A stretch of DNA of 48,267 nucleotides, from NCBI GenBank assembly GCA_017881245.1, contig JADGRC010000088.1, positions 1 to 48,267 of the forward strand. The letters run 5' to 3'. The DNA is from Pseudomonadota bacterium (GTDB lineage: Bacteria > Myxococcota_A > Polyangia > Fen-1088). Numbering within the stretch: the first letter of the stretch is position 1; the number at the start of each line of letters is the position of its first letter. Of the stretch, positions 17,224 to 27,595 are shown in pieces. The translations under genes and the position numbers were made by a program. Under the pieces are notes generated by a model. It saw only the letters and a program-made list of their open reading frames with translations. It was not told the origin of the DNA and searched no databases.

Positions 17224-19059
17224 ATGACCAACGTTGACGAGGTCCTTACCGCAGCTGCGCGAATAAGTTTCGTCGCAGGAGAGCACGGAAACTTCCGTGG
17301 GGTCGATCCGCTATTGGCGCGCCTAGCTGCCATGTCGGGTCCCCACCCACAGGTGTGGAATCTGGCGTTGCGAGCAATTCGTTGGTCGTTCGAGCCGGCG
17401 GCGGTCGTGCCGCCCGCTCCCGAAGAGGCGCGCCAATTCGTGGAACAGGCGCAGCCCATCAGGCAGATTGCCGCTCGCGCCTGCTCCGTCATGGAGCGCG
17501 CGTGTATCCGAACCTTCGACGTGGCCCAGTTGGGAGTTTGGATCGACGTTCATGCCGCGCTCGACGAAGTGAGCGCGGCACCAAACGCGACCGCGTTACC
17601 ACAAGGCAAGAAGTCGGGCGAGCCAGACAAGAAGGCTGATGCGACCCTGGGCCGGGCGGCCGTCGAAGGTGCTTCCGAGGCTACCGTCGCACCCGCCACC
17701 GATGCCGGAGCCCGGGACGTCGGATTGTGGTCGGCGCGGCTTTGGCAAAGGCTGCTGTTGGGTGATACCGCGGGACAGGAGGTCGAGGCGAAGGCTCTTT
17801 TTGACGAGGCGTCTCGACAGCGAGCGGCCCCCCAGGTCATCGAGAGCACGGTCCTGCGCGCGCTCCTGGCCCTATCAATCGGCGCGATCGACGATGCCGT
17901 GGAAATGGCCCGCCGCGCGTCTCGCATGGCGCAGTCGGAGTCACTTCCTCAGCTCGAATATCTGGCGAACGTGACGCTCGCGCGAGTGCGGCGTTACAGC
18001 GGCCGGCCGCACTTGGCATTGCACATCCTGGCGGCCCTGTTGCGCGTCGCGCCCCCGGCATGGGCGGGCTGGATCGGCTGGGAGATGTTGCTCGGCGGCG
18101 GGGAAGGCGTCCGGAAGGACGATCCGACATCCACCCTGTGGAATGCGCCCGCTATGGTCGCCGAGCGGAACCTCGCGGCCCTCATAGCGTCGGCCCGCGG
18201 GGGTGACCGCGCGGAGTTCGTCGAGTCGGCCGCCATCCTGGAAAAATCCGCGTCCGTGTGGCCGGATCTGCAACGAGAGGTGCAGGCACTGCTGGCGGCT
18301 CTCGATCCCATGCGCGCGGCTATTCCGGACACGGCACTGCCTTGGAGCCGCGGCGAGACGGCGACCATCCCGTGCGGCCTGCATGGCGTGGGAATACCGC
18401 AGGGGTCGGGTCCGGAAAGCGAAGGGGCGACGGCATTCGTCGTCGCCAGGCCCGGATCCCTTGGGCGTCGCTTCTTGCGTCCCGGATTGGCGTTCGTGCC
18501 GGAGGCACGGCTCCTGGCCCGCGATTCGGTGAAGGCGGTCGCGGGCGGCGTGCGCACGGAAACCGGCATCGCCGCCCTGGCCTTGGCTGGCGAGGCCGGA
18601 ACGACACGCGAGGTCTTCTTTCGCAGCGTCTACGGTTTCCCGTTCGTCGCCCATCGCCATCAGGCGGTGTTGGACGTTCTTTGTCACCGCATGCGCAATC
18701 TGCTCGGCGACGCTGGCGAGGTCCGGCGGGATTCCGGCGAAGCGGGCGCCGCCGCAGCCGCAAGAAACGGGACCAGCGCCCCAGGAGGTCCGTCCTTGGC
18801 CTTGATCCTGAAGATACCGATCGTGGTGCCGGACATGCGATGTGCCCTGCCAACCGCCGATCGCGTATTGCGGGCGCTGGCAACCCTCGGAACGACCAGC
18901 GCCAGTGCCGCCGCGGATTCCTTGCGAATGCCGTTGCGGACGGTTCAGGCGGTGTTGCAACAACTGGTGGCGGAAGGCGCCTGCAGCATCGAGCGCGACG
19001 GCCGGCGCGTCGCGTACAAGATCGAGGACACCACGTTCACCGAAATCACGTCGGCCTGA
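17224..19059 (+). CDS. Putative regulator with helical N-terminus and two winged-helix segments
   Basis: A 611-residue soluble protein that I cannot assign to a named family. Residues 1-110 and 170-310 are Ala/Leu-rich helices, possibly TPR-like. At about 460-500, TTREVFFRSVYGFPF followed by HRHQAVLDVLCHRMRNLLG matches the recognition region of an OmpR/PhoB-type winged helix. The last 70 residues, ADRVLRALATLGTTSASAAAD then LRTVQAVLQQLVAEGACSIERDG, look like a second IclR/ArsR-type winged helix ending in a wing. No receiver domain or membrane segment is seen. It is divergent from the Ser/Thr kinase with a 36-base gap, suggesting it may be regulated by or act on that system. DNA binding is inferred. 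Confidence 0.65.
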   Translation: MTNVDEVLTAAARISFVAGEHGNFRGVDPLLARLAAMSGPHPQVWNLALRAIRWSFEPAAVVPPAPEEARQFVEQAQPIRQIAARACSVMERACIRTFDVAQLGVWIDVHAALDEVSAAPNATALPQGKKSGEPDKKADATLGRAAVEGASEATVAPATDAGARDVGLWSARLWQRLLLGDTAGQEVEAKALFDEASRQRAAPQVIESTVLRALLALSIGAIDDAVEMARRASRMAQSESLPQLEYLANVTLARVRRYSGRPHLALHILAALLRVAPPAWAGWIGWEMLLGGGEGVRKDDPTSTLWNAPAMVAERNLAALIASARGGDRAEFVESAAILEKSASVWPDLQREVQALLAALDPMRAAIPDTALPWSRGETATIPCGLHGVGIPQGSGPESEGATAFVVARPGSLGRRFLRPGLAFVPEARLLARDSVKAVAGGVRTETGIAALALAGEAGTTREVFFRSVYGFPFVAHRHQAVLDVLCHRMRNLLGDAGEVRRDSGEAGAAAAARNGTSAPGGPSLALILKIPIVVPDMRCALPTADRVLRALATLGTTSASAAADSLRMPLRTVQAVLQQLVAEGACSIERDGRRVAYKIEDTTFTEITSA

Positions 19060-19072
19060 AGTAGGTCCAAAA

Positions 19073-19090
19073 TAACCTGAGTAACCTGAG
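19073..19090. repeat. Perfect 9-base tandem duplication
   Basis: TAACCTGAG occurs twice head to tail just after the stop of the winged-helix gene. It precedes the hairpin at 19093. No function evident. Confidence 0.7.
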
Positions 19091-19092
19091 TC

Positions 19093-19105
19093 CGGGTCCC
19101 ACCCG
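19093..19105. terminator. Short hairpin between convergent genes
   Basis: CGGGT (19093-19097) and ACCCG (19101-19105) around a CCC loop lie in the 70-base gap between the winged-helix gene and the last gene of the pilus operon. No T-run; position is the main support. Confidence 0.35.
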
Positions 19106-19129
19106 AGGGCCGACCTAGAATCAGTCGAC

Positions 19130-19483
19130 CTATTGCCCGGCAGGAACCGACGGTGGCGGCATGTAGGACGTGGGTTGCCCCGCACCGGGATTCATGATGA
19201 CCGTCGGCTGGGTGCCATCCGCGGTGCCTTCCCTGCCGCTGAGGCTGCGTCGATACGACTTGGCCACGGCGGCCGCCTCTTGTGAGTCGAGCCCCTGCGT
19301 GGCGTCCGCGTGTCGCCCGCGCGGCGGCGGCTCGGGGTTCACGGCCTGGCGACCGAACGCCTCCGAATACGCGCGACCGTGGGATTTCGTGAGGTAGGTG
19401 CGATCGGCGCAGCCGGCGACCACGATTCCAGCCAGCAACGCGAGCGGAGCAACCAAAGACCCAAACCGGTTGTGCTTGATCAT
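19130..19483 (-). CDS. Small lipoprotein at the end of the Tad pilus operon
   Basis: A 117-residue protein with a textbook lipoprotein signal: basic start, hydrophobic core, and VVAGC placing the lipidated Cys at 25. The mature part is polar, rich in Gly, Pro and Arg, with no recognised domain. ATG 19483 overlaps the tadD stop by ATGA, so it belongs to the pilus operon. In the classical Tad operon the next genes would be tadE, tadF and tadG; this protein lacks their N-terminal prepilin-like helix and is not one of them. It might be an outer-membrane accessory replacing RcpB/CpaD, but nothing in the sequence shows that. Confidence 0.75.
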   Translation of the reverse strand: MIKHNRFGSLVAPLALLAGIVVAGCADRTYLTKSHGRAYSEAFGRQAVNPEPPPRGRHADATQGLDSQEAAAVAKSYRRSLSGREGTADGTQPTVIMNPGAGQPTSYMPPPSVPAGQ

Positions 19484-20304
19484 GGTGTTGGCTCCCCGTG
19501 GGTCGTGGTGGCCTCCCGCGACGGATCGGGGGCGCTCCCAGAGGACACCGGTGGCGCCGGGAGCGCGCGACCGGTTACGTCGGCCGCGTGCGCCAGGTTC
19601 AGGCGCGCGCGCTGGGATTGGGGATCGAGGCGCGAGGCTTCCACGTACAGTTCGTACGCGTTGGCCATGTCGCCCCGCCGTTCATACGCGAAGCCCAGAT
19701 TGGTTTTGGCCTCCGCGGGCGTTCCACCCATCTCGAATTCGCGGGCCGCCCGCTGTAGATCCCCGCGCGCCGCGTAGGCGTATCCCAGGTTGGTTCGCGT
19801 GCGGCGAACCGTCGGACCGAGGCGTGCCGCCTGTTCGTAGTAGGGAATCGCATCCTTGACCCTGCCGTGCAGGAACAGCGAGAAACCCAGGTTGTTGAGG
19901 TAGGCCGAATTGCGCGGCTCCAGCTTCACGGCCAGGCGGTGCTGCTCCTCGGCATCCGCCGGACGTTTCTGCAGATCGAGCACGATCCCCAGGGCAGCGC
20001 GCGCCGATGCCAGACCCGGAGCCAAGCGCACGGCCTCGCGCAGATCGGCCTCAGCCTCGGTCATGAGGGCGCGCTCGCGATAGATGGTCGCCCGCAACAC
20101 CAGCACGCGGGGATCGTCGGCTTGCTCGCGGTGAAGTTGATCGACGTACGCGAAGGCGGGTTGCCAATCGCCGCGGGCCACCAGTTCGGCGGCGATCTGA
20201 CGGCGAGTCTCGAACGTGTTCTGTCCCGGCGCGGCTTCGTGATGGGCACAGGCCGACAACGCGCCGAGCACAAGAAGGGCCGCCAACGGAAGTGGTCTCT
20301 GCAT
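19480..20304 (-). CDS. tadD: TadD-like TPR lipoprotein of the Tad pilus
   Basis: A 274-residue lipoprotein: LLVLGALSAC gives the lipidated Cys at 19. Residues 35-245 hold at least five tetratricopeptide repeats (for example SAYLNNLGFSLFLHGRVKDA, AKTNLGFAYERRGDMANA). TadD is an outer-membrane TPR lipoprotein needed for secretin assembly, and the gene follows tadC as in classical tad operons. ATG 20304 is chosen because GAGGA sits 5 bases before it; the in-frame ATG at 20316 is part of that ribosome site. The C-terminal 30 residues are Pro/Ser-rich and disordered. Confidence 0.82.
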   Translation of the reverse strand: MQRPLPLAALLVLGALSACAHHEAAPGQNTFETRRQIAAELVARGDWQPAFAYVDQLHREQADDPRVLVLRATIYRERALMTEAEADLREAVRLAPGLASARAALGIVLDLQKRPADAEEQHRLAVKLEPRNSAYLNNLGFSLFLHGRVKDAIPYYEQAARLGPTVRRTRTNLGYAYAARGDLQRAAREFEMGGTPAEAKTNLGFAYERRGDMANAYELYVEASRLDPQSQRARLNLAHAADVTGRALPAPPVSSGSAPDPSREATTTHGEPTP

Positions 20305-20372
20305 GGTTGTCCTCATCGATTGTGTCACTAGGATTCCTCGGGATTCCTGTCGGGGATTGCTCTTCGCGCGCA

Positions 20373-21350
20373 TCATTGTCCCGAAAAATTCTTGACGATC
20401 ATCGCGATGGCCGGCCCCATCACGATCGCGATCAGCGATGGCAAGATGCACAAGATCAACGGAATGGTCATCTTGACCGACACCATGGCCGCCTTTTCCT
20501 CCGCCCGCTGCGCGCGGCGGATGCGCATGCTTTCGCTGTGAACACGCAGTGCCCGCGCGATGCTGGTGCCGAACATATCGGTTTGGATCAGCATCGCCGA
20601 CAGTGCTCGCAGATCCTCGACGCCCGTGCGTTCGGCCAAACGCCTGAAGCCATCGGCGCGGGGAACACCCGCCTGAATCTCCAGGAAGGTGTGGTGCAGT
20701 TCCGCCGCCAGCAGGGGCGCCGCCATGACCATTTCGTCGGCCACGCGCGAGATCGCCGCATCCAGGCCGAGGCCAGCCTCGACGCACGTGACCAGCAGAT
20801 CCATGGCGTCCGGCAGCGCCCGCTCGATCGCGGTCTGCCGTTCGCTGATTCGCCCGCGCAGCCACAGGTTGGGCAGGAAGAATGTCATCGCCGCCAAGAC
20901 CAGAGCCACTCCGGCGTCGGTTGGAAACTTGATGGGCTCGGCCAAGCGCGAATTCACGAGAAGGAACAGGCTGGTCACCACTGGCGTCGCACCAAGCTTG
21001 ACGCCGAGGAAGATCTCCATTGCGTGATCGCCCCGATATCCGGCGTGGATCAGGCTGTTGCGCAAGCGCGCCAGCTCGTCGCTGCGCGCGGGTCGCGCCA
21101 ACCACGACAAAGGACGAAGGATGCCGGCCAGGAACGGCACGTACGAATCGGACTCGGCCTGGTCGGCGCCGACGCCCGCCGGTCGCACGGGGACCGCAGC
21201 CGTCGTGCGTTCGATGCGCTCGACGACTTCGTCGCGCCGACCCAACGCCGCGCGAAGGCCCGCGGCAATCGCCACGACGAGCACCATGGCCGCCCCAGCC
21301 CCGGCAAGCGCCTCGTACCGAAGGCCCGCGACCCCGTGTAGTTCGTTCAT
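20373..21350 (-). CDS. tadC: Tad pilus inner-membrane platform protein TadC
   Basis: A 325-residue T2SS-F domain protein. ATG 21350 follows an AAGGGGG ribosome site; an upstream in-frame ATG would add 13 residues overlapping tadB. After a first helix come a cytoplasmic region, two membrane helices near 115-165, and the conserved RALPDAMDLLVTCVEAGLGLDAAI segment, a hallmark of the GspF/TadC fold. FGTSIARALRVHSESMRIRRAQRAEEKAA precedes the final helices. TadB and TadC form the platform that the TadA ATPase drives for pilin insertion. Six bases separate it from tadB. Confidence 0.9.
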   Translation of the reverse strand: MNELHGVAGLRYEALAGAGAAMVLVVAIAAGLRAALGRRDEVVERIERTTAAVPVRPAGVGADQAESDSYVPFLAGILRPLSWLARPARSDELARLRNSLIHAGYRGDHAMEIFLGVKLGATPVVTSLFLLVNSRLAEPIKFPTDAGVALVLAAMTFFLPNLWLRGRISERQTAIERALPDAMDLLVTCVEAGLGLDAAISRVADEMVMAAPLLAAELHHTFLEIQAGVPRADGFRRLAERTGVEDLRALSAMLIQTDMFGTSIARALRVHSESMRIRRAQRAEEKAAMVSVKMTIPLILCILPSLIAIVMGPAIAMIVKNFSGQ

Positions 21351-21355
21351 CCCCC

Positions 21356-22318
21356 TTATCCTTCCACCTGGGTCATGCGACGCATCCAAAGCAATCCGAT
21401 GGTCCAGGTGACCCCGGCATACGCGAGGGCCGCGTGTCCAATCGGGTCCGTGATCAGCAGACTCGAATATTCGGGATTCGAGAACCCGATGAAGATGCCG
21501 GTGCAGATCGGCAGCGCGGCCAGGATGTAGCTCGACATTCGGCCTTCCGCCGTCAGCGTCCGAACTTTTCCATAGAACCGATAGCGGGCGCGAATGGTCT
21601 CGGCGATCTTCTCAATGATCTCGACCAGGTTACCGCCAGTTTCTTTTTGAACGATCACGGACACCGCGAAGATCTTCAGATCGCGGTTGGCGGGGGCACG
21701 CTTGGTCATCTGGGCGACCGCGCGTTCGAACGGCATACCCAGGTTCTGTTCCTCGAAGGCGCGCGCGAATTCGGTGTTGATGGGAGACGGCATCTCGCTT
21801 GACACCAACTTGAACGAGCTCGAAAGCGCGTGGCCCGCGCGCAGAGACCGCGCCATCATGTCGAGCGCGTCCGGAAGCTGTTCCGACAGTTTGTTGCTGC
21901 GCCGCTGGCGCATGAAGCTCACGAAGCCGAAGGGCAGCAGGGCGCCGATCGGAGCCAGCACCAAGGACATCCAGGCCCCCATGTGTGACAGCAGGCCAAA
22001 GACAAAGCCCAGCAGGATTCCGACACCCGAGAACGTGAGCAAGCGCGCCACGGTGATGCGCACCTCCGCCTGTTCAAGCAGGCCCTCGGCGCGGGCGGCG
22101 ACCGGGAACAATCGCAAGAACGCGTCAATGGACGGATTGTGCGAAAGGTTGCCCTGGCGCAACAACGAAGTTGACCCGGCGGCGGCCGAACCGAGTGATT
22201 GTAGGCGGCGGCGCAATTCGTCGTGCTTGCGTTCGCGAAAATACCGGAGGGTGTGGAACAGGCCTTCGATGAGCGCGAATCCCGCCACGGCGACCACCCC
22301 GATCAGAATCGTCCGCAT
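21356..22318 (-). CDS. tadB: Tad pilus inner-membrane platform protein TadB
   Basis: A 320-residue T2SS-F domain protein. The chosen ATG at 22318 gives a protein that begins with a membrane helix (TILIGVVAVAGFALIEGLF), as is usual for TadB; the longer frame reads into the end of tadA. Two helices near 105-145 precede QLPDALDMMARSLRAGHALSSS, the family hallmark, and VIVQKETGGNLVEIIEKIAETI is the second conserved block. Two terminal helices follow. It partners with TadC next to it. The start lies 10 bases after the tadA stop, so translation is probably coupled. Confidence 0.9.
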   Translation of the reverse strand: MRTILIGVVAVAGFALIEGLFHTLRYFRERKHDELRRRLQSLGSAAAGSTSLLRQGNLSHNPSIDAFLRLFPVAARAEGLLEQAEVRITVARLLTFSGVGILLGFVFGLLSHMGAWMSLVLAPIGALLPFGFVSFMRQRRSNKLSEQLPDALDMMARSLRAGHALSSSFKLVSSEMPSPINTEFARAFEEQNLGMPFERAVAQMTKRAPANRDLKIFAVSVIVQKETGGNLVEIIEKIAETIRARYRFYGKVRTLTAEGRMSSYILAALPICTGIFIGFSNPEYSSLLITDPIGHAALAYAGVTWTIGLLWMRRMTQVEG

Positions 22319-22328
22319 GAGGCTGCCG

Positions 22329-23679
<1,351 letters not shown>

Positions 23680-23693
<14 letters not shown>

Positions 23694-24852
23694 CGGCCAC
23701 CCTCCTCGACAACAGGCCACGCAGGAAACTCTTCGGCCGCGCCTTCTCCTCCACTGTCTCGCCACTGACGACCGACACCAGATCCGAGATGTCCTGGGTC
23801 AACTTGGCGCGTGGCGCGGCCTCCACCAGCAGGACGCCGCGATTGATGGCGTCGATGATAGACACGAAGTCGTTGGCGATCGTATGGGCGACGGGCACCT
23901 TCAGAGTGTCGCTGATGACCTCCAGCGTGATCTTCGATGCCTTCTGATATCGATTCAGGATCAACTTCACCTTCTGCTGGTCGTAGCCGAGCCGCCCAAA
24001 CAGGTCGATGCAGCGCTGGGCGTTGCGAACCGCCGGAACGTCCTGGGTCAGGACCATCAACAGGACCTGGCTCGCGTCCAGCGTCGCCAGGGCCATTTCG
24101 TCGAAACCTCGAACGCCATCGACGATCACGCGGTCGTAGTGCTGACGCAGAATGCCCAGCAGCTTCCCGATGTCGGCCGGCGCGATGTGTTCGGATTCCT
24201 CCATCCGACCGCTGCTTTGCGCCAACACGGCAACCCCCGAACTGTGCTTGGTGATCGAGGTCTCCAGGAGATCCCGGTCAAGACGCGCCAAATTGGAGAG
24301 AAGATCGCTGATGGAATAGCTTCCCGAGATGTCCATGAAGGACACCACGTCGCCCAGGTGAAAATCCAAATCGACCAGGCAGACCCGCAGACCCTTGCGC
24401 TGTAGGGCTCCGGCCAGGTTGGTGGCGATCATCGTCGAGCCGACGCCGCCCTTGGCGGGAAACACCGTGATCACGGAGCCATCCGGGTGCGCCTCCAAAT
24501 TGACGGCCTGAGCACGCACCGCCATCTGAATTTCATCGACATCCGAATCGACCACGAATTCACGCGCGCCGGAACGCATGGCGCGCAGAATCAGGTCCGA
24601 ATCCTTCGTCTGGCTGACGACGACGACGACACCGCCGGCGGCGGTCACATTGTAGATGTAGCCAAAGTTGTGGGGTGTTTGTGGCGATACCGCGACCAGA
24701 ACGACCCCGGGATTGACGCGCCGGTATTCGTCCGCGACCTGTTCCGGCCGAACGGTCGAGGTCACGACCTGGGCCATGGTCTGCAGCGCGCGTCGGAGGT
24801 TCGCCTCGACCGTCTGGTCGGCGCCTACTATCAAGACTGTCGTTTTCTGCAT
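23680..24852 (-). CDS. tadZ: TadZ/CpaE pilus-localising protein with deviant Walker A
   Basis: A 390-residue protein with two parts. Residues 1-115 form a receiver-like domain (VLIVGADQTVEANLRRAL), and residues 125-340 a ParA/MinD-type ATPase domain. The Walker A reads FPAKGGVGSTMIATN: the first Lys is present but the usual GKT is GST, a change common in TadZ/CpaE proteins that lowers or alters ATPase activity. LVDLDFHLGD is the Walker A-prime region. Family members mark the cell position where the Tad machine assembles. The gene overlaps tadA by 14 bases and follows the secretin gene by 15. Confidence 0.88.
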
Positions 24853-24867
24853 GGATGGTCTCCGCTT

Positions 24868-26418
24868 TCAGCGAATGAAGCCCAACTCCCCAGCCGGGCC
24901 GCGCCGCCCCAGGACCGTCGACGTCGACGATGACGATGACGACGACATCTCCACCGCGTGGCTTACGGCCTTGGCTGAGCTTCGCGCGGGAGAGGACCCT
25001 CCCTCGCTGCCCAACAAGAACAGCTCGAAGTCGTTGGGATCGTTCTGTTCATCCTCGGTCGGTAGCCGCGGCACCTCGTGCGGGGCCATCGGACGCGCCA
25101 GATGCGCGGTGACGACGACCAGCAGCTCCGATTCATCGCGGCTGTAGGAGATCGACCGAAACAGCGCGCCCAAAATTGGAAGGTCGCCCAGCACGGGAAT
25201 CTTGTCGATTTGCGAGCGCATGCGGCTGGACATGAGGCCCGCGATCGCGAAACTCTGGCCGTCGCTCAAGCGAACGGTCGTCTCGCTCTGCCGCGACGTC
25301 ACGCCGGGGATCGAGAATCCCGCCACCGTGACCGAACGGCTGGCATCAACGTCGCTGACCTCCGTCGCCAATTTCAAATTCAGAAGACCGTCGCTGACCA
25401 CAGTCGGCGTGAAGGCCAACATGATGCCGAATTTTTTCCATTGGACGGTCACCGCGCCAAGGCCGCTCGACGTCGGAATGGGAAATTCTCCGCCCGCCAA
25501 GAATCGGGCTTCCTGTCCGGACATCGCGACCAGCGTCGGCTCCGCCAGCAACTTGGCCATACCCGTCGACTCCAGCAGGCTCAACATCGAGCTGAAGGGA
25601 AAGCTCGGCAGCCCCGAAAAGAAGATTGAGAACCCCGACCCCGGTGACGCGGGGTAAACTCCTGGAAGTCCCCCGGTTCCGGTGCCGGGAATGGCCAGGA
25701 GCCCACCCGGGTTGGTTCCGGAATTGGCGACACCGCCGACGAACCGGCCCGCTGCGTCCTTGGTGAAGAAGTTGAAACCGATCTCGCGCAGTCCGCGGCG
25801 CGATACCTCGGCGAATTTTACTTCCAGTTGCACCTGCTGATTGCCCGTGACTCGAATCAGATTGGCGATCTTCTCGGCGTGCAGCTTGGCCACCTCGGCC
25901 GCACGCTCGGGCACCCGCACGTCGGACACCTCCCCCGACAGAACGATCAAATCTCCGCTCGCGGGCGTGACCACAATCTTCTCGCCCGGGAACAATTCCG
26001 CGAACTGCCGCCGGAGCGCGTCCAGATTGCGCGTGACGATGAGCGACATCACCAACGGCTCGTCGTGCTTGTTCCAAAGGGTCAGATCCGTCGCGCCCAC
26101 TCCGCGTGACGTCAGCAGGATTTGGGTTTGCGTGATCACCTTCAGGTCGGCGATGCGCGGGTCAGCCACGGAAATGCGCCCGATGGTTTCCGACAGCACC
26201 AGAAGGCGGTTCTGTCCCATCTCCAGCGTCAGCTTTTGTCCGGCGCCGAGCTCCCGTTCGATTCGGATTTCGGACAACGTGCCAGGCGGCTGGACGGGGT
26301 CGAGCGTGCTCTCCGCGCCCAGGACCGCCAGGACCGGAAGTCCCGGCAGGCACAGCAACAACGTCAGGACGCCCGCCAGCGGGCGAATTGGATTTCCTGT
26401 GCGACGCATGGGTTTCAT
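24868..26418 (-). CDS. rcpA: Tad pilus outer-membrane secretin RcpA/CpaC
   Basis: A 516-residue secretin with a signal peptide (hydrophobic to about residue 35). Residues 55-215 hold a pilus-specific N-terminal domain and a BON-like segment; VGATDLTLWNKHDEPL is typical of CpaC. The C-terminal secretin domain includes QLEVKFAEVSRRGLREIGF, ESTGMAKLLAEPTLVAMSG, ARFLAGGEFPIPT and VPVLGDLPILGALF-like KIPVLGDLPILGALFRS, all hallmarks of the beta-barrel pore. A Ser-rich tail follows. The ATG at 26418 overlaps the rcpC stop (ATGA); an ATG at 26409 has better ribosome-site spacing and is an alternative. It forms the channel for Flp pili through the outer membrane. Confidence 0.92.
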   Translation of the reverse strand: MKPMRRTGNPIRPLAGVLTLLLCLPGLPVLAVLGAESTLDPVQPPGTLSEIRIERELGAGQKLTLEMGQNRLLVLSETIGRISVADPRIADLKVITQTQILLTSRGVGATDLTLWNKHDEPLVMSLIVTRNLDALRRQFAELFPGEKIVVTPASGDLIVLSGEVSDVRVPERAAEVAKLHAEKIANLIRVTGNQQVQLEVKFAEVSRRGLREIGFNFFTKDAAGRFVGGVANSGTNPGGLLAIPGTGTGGLPGVYPASPGSGFSIFFSGLPSFPFSSMLSLLESTGMAKLLAEPTLVAMSGQEARFLAGGEFPIPTSSGLGAVTVQWKKFGIMLAFTPTVVSDGLLNLKLATEVSDVDASRSVTVAGFSIPGVTSRQSETTVRLSDGQSFAIAGLMSSRMRSQIDKIPVLGDLPILGALFRSISYSRDESELLVVVTAHLARPMAPHEVPRLPTEDEQNDPNDFELFLLGSEGGSSPARSSAKAVSHAVEMSSSSSSSTSTVLGRRGPAGELGFIR

Positions 26419-27431
26419 TTCCTGCCCGGCGCCTTCGGGTCGAACTTGCGTTCTTCGAATCGATCGCCCCGCAGGATCTCGACGGTTTCGTGATCTTTCT
26501 TCGCCCCGGCAGACGCCGCGGCCGAGACGCGCGCGGCCCCCGCCATCCGACGCTTGCGAGCACCGGCGGCTCGCGACACGGCCTGCGCCGCGCTGGCGCC
26601 GGCGGGATCGGGGCTGTCCCCTCGGGCCGGATCGACCAATCCGAGAAGTACGCCCGCTTCCGACAGCAAGTTGGACGGGTTGCTGCCCATCGTGGCGACC
26701 GACGCGACGTCGGTCCAGCTTCGCAGGGTCAGGATCAATCGACCCTCGTTGGCCGCCAAGGCCAGCTTTTCGGCCTGTTGTGGATTCACCAGCAGCGTGG
26801 CGACAGTGACGGGACTGGCCTGTCGGCGTGCCTGATCGGCGATCTCGATCTCCTTGCCTACGGCCAGCACCTTCACGTTCTGCAGGATCGCTTTCGACGT
26901 GGGCTCAGCGTCCGCCGGTTTCGGCGGTCGCAGGATCACGATGACGTCCACGCGATCGTCGGGATGAATGAAACCGGCGACACCGACGACGTCGTCCACG
27001 CGGACAGCCATCGCGCGCATGTGCGCGGGAATCAGCGCGGCCAATCCCGTCCCCGCGTCCTTGGCCGCCAGTTGCGCGGGCCTGATGGGCTCACCCAACA
27101 CCACATGCGATGTTAGAACGCGATCGATGACCTCTTTGGGATCTCGGATCGCTCCCGGCGGCAAGGCGCTCAACGGCCAGTCGACGGTCTTGAGCTGGTC
27201 CGCCTTTAAGCGCGTGGCCATCGGCAAGTCCACGGCCGCTACCACGATCTTCGCCACCGGCGCCGCAATCGTGACTGTTTGGCGATCAATGTAGCGAGCG
27301 ATGAGCAACGCGGCACCGAGACCCGCGGCCGCCGCCACGCCCCAGAATAGGACGGCGCGCGAACCCGACTTGCGGGCCCCGGTGGATACCGCGCGCAATC
27401 GCGCTGTTCCACTCATCACGTCGTTAGCCAT
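26415..27431 (-). CDS. rcpC: Tad pilus assembly protein RcpC/CpaB
   Basis: A 338-residue protein with one N-terminal membrane helix (AVLFWGVAAAAGLGAALLI) and a SAF-like domain (residues 60-130: IVVAAVDLPMATRLKADQLK), then the RcpC/CpaB domain with MAVRVDDVVGVAGFIHPDDRVDVIV, a highly typical block. The last 70 residues are Ala/Lys/Arg-rich and probably disordered. RcpC binds the cell wall area and modifies secretin behaviour. An AGAGGGG ribosome site precedes ATG 27431. Its stop overlaps the secretin start. Confidence 0.9.
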   Translation of the reverse strand: MANDVMSGTARLRAVSTGARKSGSRAVLFWGVAAAAGLGAALLIARYIDRQTVTIAAPVAKIVVAAVDLPMATRLKADQLKTVDWPLSALPPGAIRDPKEVIDRVLTSHVVLGEPIRPAQLAAKDAGTGLAALIPAHMRAMAVRVDDVVGVAGFIHPDDRVDVIVILRPPKPADAEPTSKAILQNVKVLAVGKEIEIADQARRQASPVTVATLLVNPQQAEKLALAANEGRLILTLRSWTDVASVATMGSNPSNLLSEAGVLLGLVDPARGDSPDPAGASAAQAVSRAAGARKRRMAGAARVSAAASAGAKKDHETVEILRGDRFEERKFDPKAPGRK

Positions 27432-27595
27432 CTTGATCCCCTCTTGGTTGCGTCAGCCGGTGCTTGTCAAAATCGCGGCGGGCGACCGTTGGAAGCGCCA
27501 CCCCCTTGACTCACTTCGGCAGCTTCGGCGCATTCCTGAGCCGGCGCGAGAGTATCCGGCGACTTTCGACCGCCACGCGGTGGCGACCGTTCGAA
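27432..27595 (-). other. Gap between tadV and rcpC with hairpin and possible -35 box
   Basis: This is the largest break inside the Tad operon apart from the inter-pilin gap. A 6-base hairpin with arms CGCCAC and GTGGCG around a GCG loop lies just after the tadV stop. A perfect TTGACA on the minus strand (27470-27465) precedes the rcpC ribosome site, but 17 bases on there is only CCAAGA, so a separate promoter is not demonstrated. Confidence 0.35.

Noticed and set aside
27465-27470. TTGACA as an internal promoter of rcpC
   Set aside because: The -35 is perfect but the matching -10 position is CCAAGA, so a promoter is not supported.
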